Assembly: GCA_016286445.1 (NCBI GenBank)
Contig: JAEESS010000021.1
Coordinates: forward strand, 1-36,705
DNA: 36,705 nucleotides
Source: Bacillota bacterium
GTDB taxonomy: Bacteria > Bacillota > Clostridia > Christensenellales > CAG-138
Direction of reading: 5' to 3'
Shown: positions 7,305-15,800 of the stretch, one piece after another
Position numbering within the stretch: position 1 is the first letter of the stretch
Layout: every line of letters starts with the position of its first letter
Program-made: the position numbers and the translations under genes
Notes under the pieces: model-generated
What the model was told of the DNA's origin: nothing
Database searches by the model: none
Seen by the model: only the letters and a program-made list of their open reading frames with translations

Positions 7305-8654
7305 TCAGAATCCGAACGGGAAACCGCCGCGCTTGATCTTGCCCTTCTTGCCCTTTTTGAACATGCCGCCGGTCATCTGCTTCATCATCTTACGCGAAGC
7401 CTCGAACTGGTTCATCAGCTTGTTCACGTCCTGGATCGCCGTGCCGCTGCCGCGCGCGATGCGCTTGCGCCGCGAGGCGTTCAGAATGTCCGGGTTGGCG
7501 CGTTCCTTCGGCGTCATCGCCTGGATGATCGCCTTGGTGCGTCCCATCGCCTTCTCGTCGATCTGCAGACCGGAGAGCTTTCCGCCCACGCCCGGGATCA
7601 TCTTGAGGATATCCTCCATGGAGCCCATGTCCTTCATCTGCTCCATCTGATCGAGGAAGTCGTCGAGCGTGAAAGTGTCGGTGCGCATCTTCTTTTCGAG
7701 CTCCGCCGCCTTTTTCTGATCGAACGCGGCTTCCGCCTTTTCGATCAGCGTCAGCATGTCGCCCATGCCGAGGATGCGGCTTGCCATGCGGTCCGGATGG
7801 AACGGCTCGAGGTCGGTGAGCTTTTCGCCCGTACCGGCAAACTTGATCGGCTTGCCCGTGACCGCACGGACCGACAGCGCAGCGCCGCCGCGCGTGTCGC
7901 CGTCCAGCTTTGTGAGCACCACGCCGGTCAAAGGCACCGTCTCGTTGAACGCCTTTGCCACGTTGACCGCGTCCTGACCGGTCATCGCGTCGACCACCAG
8001 CAGGATCTCCGCGGGCTCCAGTGCGTCGCGGATGCGCTTCAGCTCATCCATCATGTCCCCGTCGATGTGCAGACGACCTGCGGTATCGACGATCACGACG
8101 TCCTTGAACGTGCGGCGCGCTTCCTCGATCGCTTCCAGAGCGGTTTTCACCGGATCCTGCGTGCCGTGCTCATAGACCGGGACCTCGGCTTTTCCGCCCA
8201 CGACCTTCAGCTGTTCGATCGCCGCCGGGCGGTAGATGTCGCACGCGCAGAGCATCGGCGCCTTGCCGTACTGCTTCTTCAAGAGCACGGCAAGCTTTCC
8301 GCACATCGTCGTTTTGCCGGCGCCCTGCAGACCCGCCATCAGAACGACCGCAGGCTTCTTCGAGCCGAAGTCGAGCTTCGCGTTCGTGCTGCCCATCAAG
8401 GAAGTCAGCTCTTCGTTGACGATCTTGATGACCATCTGTCCCGGCGTCAGGCTTTCGAGCACGTCGGTTCCGACGGCGCGCGCTTCGACGCGCTTCACGA
8501 AGTCCTTGACGACGAGGAAGTTGACGTCTGCTTCGAGGAGCGCCAGCTTGATCTCGCGCATGGCGTCCTTGACGTCGCGTTCAGAAAGCCTTCCCTTTCC
8601 GGTCAGCTTCTTAAAAACATTCTGCAGTTTGGATGCGATGCCTTCAAATGCCAT
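7305..8654 (-). CDS. ffh: Signal recognition particle protein Ffh (SRP54)
   Basis: 449 residues. N domain 1-95. G domain has the P-loop GLQGAGKTT (K114), DTAGR, and TKLDGDTRGGAALS. The methionine-rich M domain from about 300 has FLDQMEQMKDMGSM, NASRRKRIARGSGT and a KMMKQMTGGMFKKGKKGK tail. It binds signal peptides and SRP RNA at the ribosome and docks on FtsY. Start chosen at ATG 8654 (MAFEGIASKLQNVF) because GGAGG lies 6 nt upstream; an upstream in-frame extension would overlap ylxM further. The start overlaps the end of ylxM by 11 bp, the standard ylxM-ffh arrangement. Confidence 0.97.
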   Translation of the reverse strand: MAFEGIASKLQNVFKKLTGKGRLSERDVKDAMREIKLALLEADVNFLVVKDFVKRVEARAVGTDVLESLTPGQMVIKIVNEELTSLMGSTNAKLDFGSKKPAVVLMAGLQGAGKTTMCGKLAVLLKKQYGKAPMLCACDIYRPAAIEQLKVVGGKAEVPVYEHGTQDPVKTALEAIEEARRTFKDVVIVDTAGRLHIDGDMMDELKRIRDALEPAEILLVVDAMTGQDAVNVAKAFNETVPLTGVVLTKLDGDTRGGAALSVRAVTGKPIKFAGTGEKLTDLEPFHPDRMASRILGMGDMLTLIEKAEAAFDQKKAAELEKKMRTDTFTLDDFLDQMEQMKDMGSMEDILKMIPGVGGKLSGLQIDEKAMGRTKAIIQAMTPKERANPDILNASRRKRIARGSGTAIQDVNKLMNQFEASRKMMKQMTGGMFKKGKKGKIKRGGFPFGF

Positions 8655-9000
8655 CTTCGTCCTCCCAAATGCCCGCAAGCTCCGCAAGATACCCTTCGAG
8701 CGCCGCGCGGTCCGCGTCCCGCAGCGGAACGTCCTTGAACCGATTCCGAAACGCCCGCAAAAGCTGCGTCTGCTTCGCTTCCTTGCGGATCAGCCCGGCT
8801 GCCGCTTCGAGATCAAAGAGCTGCTTCGAGCCGCGCGTAATGATGTCTCTGACGCCCTGCCGGGAGATCCCCTCCCGCTCCGCGATCTCCGCAAGCGAGC
8901 AGTTCTCGTCCGTATATTGCCTGAGAATGCTCCTCTGCCGCTCGGTGAGCATCCGCTCATAGCGGTCCAAAAGCATGCCGAGCTCAAACAATCGTTCCAT
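8644..9000 (-). CDS. ylxM: YlxM-type HTH protein, SRP-associated
   Basis: 118 residues. MERLFELGMLLDRYERMLTE, then a sigma-70-region-4-like helix-turn-helix (LAEIAEREGISRQGVRDIIT) and a helical tail. Matches the UPF0122/YlxM family found directly upstream of ffh in Firmicutes, reported to interact with SRP components. ATG 9000 is the start: GGAG sits 5 nt upstream, whereas the in-frame GTG at 9006 lies within that ribosome site. Transcribed from the strong promoter at 9044-9071. Confidence 0.93.
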   Translation of the reverse strand: MERLFELGMLLDRYERMLTERQRSILRQYTDENCSLAEIAEREGISRQGVRDIITRGSKQLFDLEAAAGLIRKEAKQTQLLRAFRNRFKDVPLRDADRAALEGYLAELAGIWEDEDGI

Positions 9001-9012
9001 AGTCACTCCGAC

Positions 9013-9036
9013 GTGTAAAGTCTTTTTCCTTTACAC
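9013..9036 (-). promoter_or_regulatory. Perfect 8-bp inverted repeat at the 5' end of the ylxM-ffh transcript
   Basis: On the minus strand GTGTAAAG, 8 nt, CTTTACAC. It begins one base after the predicted transcription start (about 9037) and ends 5 nt before the GGAG site. It could be a 5' stabilising stem-loop or a repressor operator just downstream of the promoter. Confidence 0.6.
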
Positions 9037-9043
9037 TCGTTCC

Positions 9044-9071
9044 ATTATACCGATTTTGTTCCGTTTGTCAA
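9044..9071 (-). promoter_or_regulatory. Consensus promoter of ylxM-ffh
   Basis: Perfect TTGACA (9071-9066), 16-bp spacer, perfect TATAAT (9049-9044). Predicted start about 9037, giving a 37-nt leader to ATG 9000. Confidence 0.85.
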
Positions 9072-9096
9072 GCATTTTTTCTTCCTGTCATTTTTG

Positions 9097-9153
9097 CCCC
9101 CTCATCCGGCACCTGCGGCGCCACCTTCTCCACCCAAGGGGGAAGGCTTTTGG
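9097..9153. repeat. Dispersed palindromic repeat, copy 4
   Basis: CCCCCTCATCCGGCACCTGC, GGCGCCACCTTCTCCACC, GGGGGAAGGCTTTTGG. Same block order as copies 1 and 3. Confidence 0.7.
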
Positions 9154-9248
9154 TTGCGCAAAATCCTTGCCTCCTCTGTGGATGGTACGCGCGATCAAAC
9201 GCGCGATCTACCTCTGTAACGAAGCGTAGCGTAGTGGAAGCGAAGTGT

Positions 9249-9363
9249 TAAAGGGGAGGTGGCGAGGCTTGCCGAGCCGGAAGGGTTGTCGATTGATTGA
9301 ACAAAGCGTTTACAACCCTTCAGTCACCTATCGGTGACAGCTCCCCTTACACAGGGGAGCCAA
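9249..9363. repeat. Dispersed repeat, copy 5 (inverted, with AGGGTTGT/ACAACCCT arms)
   Basis: AAAGGGGAGGTGGCGAGGCT, then GAAGGGTTGT (9280-9289) pairing with ACAACCCTTC (9312-9321), then CAGTCACCTATCGGTGACAG and CTCCCCTTACACAGGGGAG hairpins. It is composed of the same building blocks as copy 3 in the opposite direction. Confidence 0.65.
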
Positions 9364-9367
9364 GATA

Positions 9368-9398
9368 CGCAACGGGAAGATGATATCTTCCCCTGCGG
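9368..9398. repeat. 31-bp imperfect direct repeat, copy A
   Basis: CGCAACGGGAAGATGATATC followed by TTCCCCTGCGG; nearly identical to 9574-9604 (about three differences). The core GGGAAGAT/ATCTTCCC is itself a hairpin. Confidence 0.7.
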
Positions 9399-9461
9399 GA
9401 TGTGATATGTACCCTGCGGGCACGTTCAGGTAGATTCTCCGATGGAGAATCGTCTGATTTA

Positions 9462-9508
9462 CCCCCCTCACCCGGCGCCTGCGGCGCCACCTTCTCCCGG
9501 GGAGAAGG
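9462..9508. repeat. Dispersed palindromic repeat, copy 6
   Basis: CCCCCTCACCCGGCGCCTGC, GGCGCCACCTTCTCCCGGGG, AGAAGG. A shorter member of the family that lacks the CTTTTGG tail. Confidence 0.65.
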
Positions 9509-9573
9509 CAAGGAGCGCGCGTTTTTCGACAACGGACCGTAGGGGGCGTCGTCCTCGACGCCCCGCCGAGAAG

Positions 9574-9604
9574 CGCAACGGGAAGATGCGATCTTCCCCT
9601 GCAG
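9574..9604. repeat. 31-bp imperfect direct repeat, copy B
   Basis: Second copy of 9368-9398: CGCAACGGGAAGATGCGATC followed by TTCCCCTGCAG. Confidence 0.7.
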
Positions 9605-9666
9605 GTTGTACGGTTCGTAGGGGCGGATATCATCCGCCCGCCGAAATTACGACCCGGCAGTTTTAC

Positions 9667-9716
9667 AACTCTGATACAACTCTGTGATGACTCTGTTACG
9701 AGTTCTGTTTTATACT
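9667..9716 (+). promoter_or_regulatory. Phased ACTCTG direct repeats plus -10 box upstream of the lipoprotein gene
   Basis: ACTCTG occurs at 9668, 9679 and 9690, an exact 11-bp period, with a degraded fourth unit (GAGTTCTGTT) after it. A -10-like TATACT follows at 9711-9716. The only -35-like hexamer (ATGACT, 9687-9692) is poor, so the promoter may need an activator. Direct repeats with 11-bp phasing are typical of OmpR/PhoB-family response-regulator sites; the factor is unknown. Confidence 0.5.
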
Positions 9717-9752
9717 GAACCTGTCAAAAACCGAATACAAAGGAGGTTCCAT

Positions 9753-11072
9753 GTGAAAAAGTATTCCATTATATCCATCATTCTCTGCCTGCTGTTCCTG
9801 ATCGCTTGCGTACCAACGCCAAAGGAAGAGACGATCGTCTGCCGCACAGACAGCACCTTGGAACAGGCAGTAGTCGCCGCGCCGGTTGAATCATACACAT
9901 TCGACGCACCCCTGTACTGGGACGAAACCTTTGTTCCCCGAAACCGGGAAATCCGTTTCTCCGCAAATATCGAGATCCCGACCGCGGAGCAGTTTCCCGT
10001 CGTTACGGTCCGGCAGCACCGGCTGACAGCAAGCGACGTCGTATCGTTTCTCACGTCGTTCTGCCCCGGCGAATGGTTGATCCGTGAAAACGAGCTGAGC
10101 CGCGAGGAGCTGACGGAGGACTTGAAGAAAGCCTCGAATATGTACCTCGGCACAAACGACGATACCGGCGAATCGATTTACGGCGCGAACGAGGAGGAAA
10201 TGCAGCGTATTCAAAAACTGATCGAACATGCGCCGGCTGAGGATACGTTCTCCACATTGACCGAAAGCGCTGTCACTCTGCCGGTCAAAAAGATCCCGGT
10301 CAAAAACAGCAGGGATGAAACCTGGTATCTGTATGCATACGGCAAGGAAACCAATTCCGGACTGTTTCTGAATCGTCGGCGCGACAGCGCGATTTATCCG
10401 GAAAGCTGGGTCATGCAAACCGATTCTCCCGTGTATTATTCCGGCGGGTTGGGCGGCATCAAGGTTTCTTCGCAAGACGCAGCCGCAGTTGGCGACGCTA
10501 TGATCGCTGCTCTGAAGCTGTCCGATTATCGTCTTGCTGAAATGAAAAAAGCCGTCGAGGTACAGACCGGATCATCCACGGAATACAGCAAGGGCTATCT
10601 CCTTTACTACGTTCCTGCGCTCGAAGGCACCGTCCCCTGCTACTATGCGGAATCCACAAGCCCGGATTTTCTGCAGCATATCGGCGGCGAGTCGACCTAT
10701 GCCCCACCGTGGCGTCCCGAGTACGCGGAGCTCTATATCACGGAGGAAGGTCTCGTCTCGCTGAACTGGTGGGCGCCGAAGGAGCATGTGATGACGGCAA
10801 ACGAGAACGTGCAGTTGCTGCCGTTTGAAGAGATCCAGGGCAGCGTCAAAAAGCTGCTGGAATATGGCTTGGGCGATTGGGAGGGCTCACCGGTGCTCGT
10901 CAAACGCATGGTGCTGTCCACTTCGGTCGCACAGATCCCGAATCAAGGTAACGAAGCGTTCTTTGTGCCAACATGGGTGATCTACCTCACAACCGATGAG
11001 GACGAGGCAATCCATCAAGAGCCTCGCGTGCTCCTGATCAATGCGATCGACGGCACTTACATCAGTCGGTAA
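9753..11072 (+). CDS. Lipoprotein of unknown function (possibly DUF6034-like)
   Basis: 439 residues from GTG 9753, which has AGGAGG 6 nt upstream; earlier in-frame starts lack a ribosome site. The N-terminus VKKYSIISIILCLLFLIAC is a lipoprotein signal with lipobox LIAC, so the mature protein should be lipid-anchored outside the membrane. The rest is soluble alpha/beta sequence with no catalytic motif I recognise. The C-terminus (FFVPTWVIYLTTDEDE, then RVLLINAIDGTYISR) resembles PepSY/YycI-like folds of other lipoproteins. The overall look recalls clostridial lipoproteins annotated DUF6034, but this is from memory and weak. It is a stand-alone gene preceded by a phased operator-like array. Confidence 0.8.
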   Translation: MKKYSIISIILCLLFLIACVPTPKEETIVCRTDSTLEQAVVAAPVESYTFDAPLYWDETFVPRNREIRFSANIEIPTAEQFPVVTVRQHRLTASDVVSFLTSFCPGEWLIRENELSREELTEDLKKASNMYLGTNDDTGESIYGANEEEMQRIQKLIEHAPAEDTFSTLTESAVTLPVKKIPVKNSRDETWYLYAYGKETNSGLFLNRRRDSAIYPESWVMQTDSPVYYSGGLGGIKVSSQDAAAVGDAMIAALKLSDYRLAEMKKAVEVQTGSSTEYSKGYLLYYVPALEGTVPCYYAESTSPDFLQHIGGESTYAPPWRPEYAELYITEEGLVSLNWWAPKEHVMTANENVQLLPFEEIQGSVKKLLEYGLGDWEGSPVLVKRMVLSTSVAQIPNQGNEAFFVPTWVIYLTTDEDEAIHQEPRVLLINAIDGTYISR

Positions 11073-11075
11073 CAA

Positions 11076-11102
11076 GAAAAAAGGCTCTCCGACCGGAGAA
11101 CC
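11076..11102 (-). terminator. Terminator of the membrane glycosyltransferase gene
   Basis: GGCTCTCCG (11083-11091) pairs with CGGAGAACC (11094-11102) with one mismatch. On the minus strand it is followed by six U (11082-11077). It lies just past the lipoprotein stop, between the convergent genes; the plus direction lacks a U-tract. Confidence 0.7.
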
Positions 11103-11161
11103 TTCCGAAATGCGCCCGAAGGGCGAATCTTATTGAACCGGCAGGGACTCTGCTTTTTTCC

Positions 11162-12568
11162 TTACCACACCTGCCAGCGGAACACGAACGCCAGGAGATA
11201 CAGGATCGAAAGCGGCGCGAGCACACACGCGGCAGCGATCTTCTGCCAGCGCTTTTCCGTGACTGCGGCAAGCATCATGGCGACGACCGGCATGGACAGC
11301 AGGTAGCGCGGACCGGACAGCAGCCACGTTGCGCCGATCGCGATGACAAAGTATGCGATAAACCACGCCGCATAGCTCGGGCGGAGCTTCTTTGCCGTGA
11401 ACGCGAACAGTCCGAGCGTGCCGAAATGCCACACGATGTTCGGCAGCCACAGCCCGAAGACATTCTCGCGGTTGCCCTCCCGGATGCATTCGATGAGGTA
11501 TTTCGTCTGATAGGACGCCGTGTTGAAAAACCACCCGAGATGCTGGCTCCACCAACGGTGCTGATAGGTCAGAAACTGCAGCGGATGATCCGCCACGGTC
11601 TTGTTGATCCAAAGATACACGGCAAAGCCTGCGGGAACAAGCAGCACGGAGAGCGCGCCGAGCAGCCATTTCTTCCGCTCGCCTCGATTTTTCGGAAACG
11701 CGCGGACCCATTCGAGCACCAGCGGCGCAACGAGCAGCAGCCCCACCGTGCGCGTAAAGGCACAGTACGCGCCGAAAAGCCCTGCCATCAGGTAACGCTT
11801 CTTTCGGAAGCAATACAGCGCGGAGAGCGCCAGCAGCAGATAGAGCGACTCGCTCATCGGCGCGATGAAGAAGAACCCGCCCGGCAGCAGCAAAAGCATC
11901 AGAACGGTCCGGAACGCATGCTTATGATCGTAATCCAGCCGCAGAAGCCGATAGAGCATGGCACACGCCGCGGGAAACGCGGTCATGGACACGAAAAGCC
12001 CCGCAATGACGTCGTTTCCGAAGATGCGATAGAAGGGATAGACGACGAGCGGATAGCCCGGCAGGAACACAAGCTGCACGACGCGTCCGACGTCGTCGCC
12101 GGTCTGGAACCATTCCTCCGTCGTTTCGAGGAAGCTCTTCGGCACATACCACTCCCGCGCGATGTCGAGATAGTGGTTGCTGTCCAGACAGCGCCAGAAA
12201 TTGAGCAAGCCGCGGAACGAGAACCATTCGCCCTCCCGCTTGTAAAACACGAGCGTCACAATGCCGAGCAGCAGAACTTCCACCGCAAAGGCAAGCAGCG
12301 CGATCAAAAGCGCGGTGTGCTTCGGCTCGCCGCCGGAATGCAGCGTGTCCGTCCGTTCCTTCCAGAACGTCATCCATGCGGGAACAAAGCGAAGGCAGCC
12401 GAGAACGAACAGCACAAGGGAAAGCGCCGCTGCGGCAATGCCCGCGGCATTCGGATGCTCTTTTATGATCCAGAACGTGAACGCGCAGGCGAGCACAAGG
12501 ATCCCGACGCCCGAGATGATCCACGCGGGCAGCTCCTGTTTGATCCTGTCTTTGATGTTCGGTTTCAT
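11162..12568 (-). CDS. PIG-V-like polytopic membrane mannosyltransferase (GT-C fold)
   Basis: 468 residues with about ten hydrophobic helices spread over the protein. After the first helices an outside loop contains CLDSNHYLDIAREWYV (D129), the position of the conserved Asp-containing motif of PIG-V/GT-C enzymes (WDxxHY type). FLPGYPLVVYPFYRIFG and FFFIAPMSESLYLLLALSAL follow, also typical of that family. Such enzymes transfer a sugar from a polyprenyl-phosphate donor on the outer face of the membrane; acceptor unknown. Start at ATG 12568 (MKPNIKDRIKQELPAW) with AAGGAAGGA just upstream. It has its own promoter and terminator, with no pathway neighbours. Confidence 0.75.
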   Translation of the reverse strand: MKPNIKDRIKQELPAWIISGVGILVLACAFTFWIIKEHPNAAGIAAAALSLVLFVLGCLRFVPAWMTFWKERTDTLHSGGEPKHTALLIALLAFAVEVLLLGIVTLVFYKREGEWFSFRGLLNFWRCLDSNHYLDIAREWYVPKSFLETTEEWFQTGDDVGRVVQLVFLPGYPLVVYPFYRIFGNDVIAGLFVSMTAFPAACAMLYRLLRLDYDHKHAFRTVLMLLLLPGGFFFIAPMSESLYLLLALSALYCFRKKRYLMAGLFGAYCAFTRTVGLLLVAPLVLEWVRAFPKNRGERKKWLLGALSVLLVPAGFAVYLWINKTVADHPLQFLTYQHRWWSQHLGWFFNTASYQTKYLIECIREGNRENVFGLWLPNIVWHFGTLGLFAFTAKKLRPSYAAWFIAYFVIAIGATWLLSGPRYLLSMPVVAMMLAAVTEKRWQKIAAACVLAPLSILYLLAFVFRWQVW

Positions 12569-12593
12569 ATTCCTTCCTTCTCTCCCCTGATGC

Positions 12594-12622
12594 AGTATAA
12601 CATAGTTAGGGGGGGACGACAA
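12594..12622 (-). promoter_or_regulatory. Promoter of the PIG-V-like gene
   Basis: TTGTCG (12622-12617), 17 bp, TATACT (12599-12594) on the minus strand. Predicted start about 12587, a 19-nt leader containing the ribosome site. Confidence 0.6.
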
Positions 12623-12629
12623 GAGAAAT

Positions 12630-12806
12630 AATGAAGAATGAAGAATGAATAATGAATAATTCAGGAGGATTTTCCTGCGGAAAATCTACATTCATTATTC
12701 ATTTTTCAGTATTCATTGATTCATGTTCAGTTTTCAGTTTTCAGTATTCATTGATTCACGTTCAGTTTTCATTGATTCACGTCAATTTTTCACATCTTTG
12801 CTACAT
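12630..12806. repeat. AT-rich inverted repeat plus tandem CAGTATTCATTGATTCA units
   Basis: GAATGAATAATGAATAATT (about 12644-12661) faces ATTCATTATTCATTTTTC (12691-12708), enclosing an inner GATTTTCC/GGAAAATC hairpin. This is a stem-loop element of roughly 75 bp. It is followed by direct repeats of CAGTATTCATTGATTCA (from 12707 and 12742) and a third partial ATTGATTCACGT (about 12770-12781). AT content is far above the neighbouring genes. It ends at the RND gene promoter. Confidence 0.75.
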
Positions 12807-12832
12807 TCAAACAACGCGCAATGTGTTATAAT
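12805..12832 (+). promoter_or_regulatory. Promoter of the RND transporter gene
   Basis: Perfect TATAAT (12827-12832) with only weak -35 matches (ATTCAA 12805-12810, 16-bp spacer). Predicted start about 12839, giving a 39-nt leader with GGAG at 12867-12870. Confidence 0.5.
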
Positions 12833-12877
12833 AGATTATCATACTGGGATAATTGTTCCCCGGATCGGAGATTCGCC

Positions 12878-15800
12878 ATGCTTGCGAAATTCAGCGTTAA
12901 AAAACCGTTTACCGTCCTGGTCGCCGTCGTGCTCATTCTGGTGCTCGGCTATGTTTCCGTCGGCAAAATGACCCCGGATCTGCTGCCGGACATGAGTTTT
13001 CCGTACATCGTGCTCTTTACGGCGTACCCCGGCGCATCGCCCGAGGAGGTCGAGGCAACGGTCACGAAGCCTTTGGAGCAGGCGATGTCCGCGCTCGACC
13101 ACATCAAGTCGGTCACGTCGAAAAGCAGTGAAAACGCTTCCGTCGTCTATCTGACGTTCGAGGACGGCACCGACGTCGACATGGCGTCGATCGATGTGCA
13201 GAAGGCGATCGGCATGCTCACCGCGGGCTGGGACGAAACGATCGGCACGCCGGTCATGATGGAGCTGAGCTCCGACCTCATTCCGGTCACGGTCGCCGCC
13301 GTTTCCGCAAAGGAGATGGACCAGCTCGCGCTCTCCGCATTCGTCAGCGATACGCTGCTCCCGCGGCTCGAAGGCGTCGCCGGCGTCGCGTCCGTCACGA
13401 CCGCAGGGCTGATCAAACGGCAGGTGGAGATTACGCTTGACGACCGAAAGATCGACGCGCTGAACCGACGGCTCTATGCCGCGATCGACGAAGAATTTGA
13501 AGCGGCGACCGAGGACCTTGCCGAAGCGCGGGAAAAGGTCAGGGAGGGCGAACAGGAGCTTTCGGAAAACCGCGACAAGCTCACCGAAGGACAGGAAGCG
13601 GTCGACCTCGGACGCCGACAGGCGGGCTATGCCTTCGGACAGGCGGAGCAGGAGCTGAACGCCGCCGATGAAAAGCTGACCGCAACGATCGCCGAGCTCA
13701 AATCGCAGCGCGATGCAATAAGCTCGCAGCTGGAGACGGCAAACTCCGCGCGCACGCAGCTTCTGGCACTCAAATACACGATCCGCACGCTCGAAACCGG
13801 CATGGCGCTGTTCGATCAGTCGATCGCCTCGATCGAAAACGATCCCCTGCTCTCCGATGAGCAGAAGCAAAACTATATCGACGCGATCAAATCAAGCGAG
13901 GAATACCGTCAGCTTGAAGACGGGCTAAGGGAAGCGGACGCGAAGCTCGCCGAATACGGACTGACCCGCGAAACGCTCGACGCAACGATCGCGCAGCTCG
14001 AAGAAGCGATCCCGCAGCTCGAAGAGGGGCTGAAAACCGTTGAAGAACTGCTTTCGCAGGCGGAAAGCGGCAAGCTCGATCTGGAGAACGGACGCGAAGA
14101 GCTGAATCGGAAGAAGGCGCAGGCGTACGGAAAGCTGAACGCCGCGCAGTCGGCGATCGATCAGGGCAGGGAGGCGCTCGAGCGCGGCGAACAGGAGCTT
14201 GAAGCGGGCAAGGTACAGCTGGAGCAGGCGGAAAAAGCCGCCGCGGATCAGCTTGCCGCCGCAAAGGACGCCGCCGATCTTCACAAGATCCTGACCAAGG
14301 ACATGATCGCAAAGCTTCTTTCCGCACAGAACTTTTCCATGCCTGCAGGCTATCTCAGAGAAAAAGACGCGCAGTGGCTGGTGTCCGTCGGCGATGAGAT
14401 CGAGGACGTCGAAGTCCTCTCCGCGGTCCCGCTGTTTTCGCCCGGCGTCGGCTCGCTGGACGCGATCACGCTCGGCGACGTCGCCTCCGTCCGCATCACG
14501 GACAACACCGCCAGCACCTATGCGAAGATCAACGGCGACAACGGCGTTCTGCTTTCGTTCTCGAAGCAGTCCTCCTATGCGACCGCAACGGTCTCCGACA
14601 GCATCGAAAGCCGCTTCCGCGAGCTTGAAGCGCTCTACCCCGGTCTCTCCTTTACCTCGCTGATGAGCCAGGGCGATTTCATCCATATGGCGATCTCGTC
14701 GGTCGTGCAGAACCTTCTGATCGGCGCCGCGCTCGCGATCCTGATCCTCTTCCTGTTCCTCCGCGACATTCGCCCGACGCTGACCGTTGCGATCTCGATC
14801 CCGGTCTCCGTGCTGTTTGCGCTCGTGCTGATGTACTTCTCCGGCGTCACGATGAACGTCATTTCGATGTCCGGGCTTGCCATCGGCATCGGCATGCTGG
14901 TCGACAACTCGATCGTCGTCATCGAAAACATTTACCGGCTGCGCAGCGAGGGCGTGCCGGTCAAGGAAGCCGCCGTGCAGGGCGTTAAGGAGGTCGCCGG
15001 CGCGATCACCGCGTCGACGCTCACGACCGTCTGCGTGTTTGTACCGATCCTGTTCGTGCAGGGGCTGACGCGGCAGATCTTCATGGACATGGTGCTGACC
15101 GTCACCTATTCGTTGCTTGCAAGCCTGATCGTCGCGATCACGGTCATCCCGGCGGCGGTCACCGGGCTTCTGCGCCGTCCCGTCAAGCCGCAGGGCAAGA
15201 CCCGCAAAAAGCTGATGGCGGCGTTTGAAAAGTCCCTTCGCTTCACGCTCCGTCACCGTGCGATCGCGCTGATCCTCGCGCTGCTGATCCTCGCAGGCTC
15301 CGGCTGGCTGGTCATCCGCAGGGGCTTTGTGATGTTCCCCGAAAGCGGCGGCAAGCAGGTCTCGGTCACGGTCCCGCTCGAAAAGGGCACAAGCTTTGCG
15401 GAAGCGACGGAGATCGCCGACCGGTTCATGGAGATCATGTACACCGTGCCCGGGCTGACCGACGCCGGCGGCATGCTCGGCAGCGGCGTCGTTTCGATTC
15501 TGGGCATCAACGGCGGACAGAGCAGCGAGGTGCGCGAGCTGACCATTTACGGTCTGATCGACGGGAAGAGCGAGCTTTCGAGCATTACGATCCATAAGAG
15601 CATCGACGACGCGCTCTCCCCGCTCAGAAGCGAGCATCCGTATACGATCGCCGGCATGAGCACGATGAGCTTTTCAAGCTCGATGTCCGGCGACGACGTT
15701 TCGATCAAGCTGTACGCAAACGACCTTACGGCGCTGTCCGAAACGGCGGAAGCGATCGCCGAAGCGGTGCGTTCGGTCGACGGCATCAAGGAGGTCGACA

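Larger units (their letters stand above)
9072..9660. other. Repeat-cluster intergenic region upstream of the lipoprotein gene
   Basis: About 590 bp without a credible gene. Besides the three palindromic elements listed separately it holds a duplicated GCGCGATC block (9190-9210), a GATTCTCCGATGGAGAATC hairpin (9433-9451), a 31-bp direct repeat (9368-9398 and 9574-9604) and a GCGGATATCATCCGC palindrome (about 9625-9640). Confidence 0.6.

Noticed and set aside
4390..9604. CRISPR array, considered because of recurring palindromic repeats
   Set aside because: Repeat spacing and length are irregular, copies are in both orientations and no cas genes are present.
13925..15637. A 570-codon minus-strand frame inside the RND gene
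   Set aside because: Antisense shadow of the coiled-coil and porter regions; Asp/Arg/His-rich with no start context.
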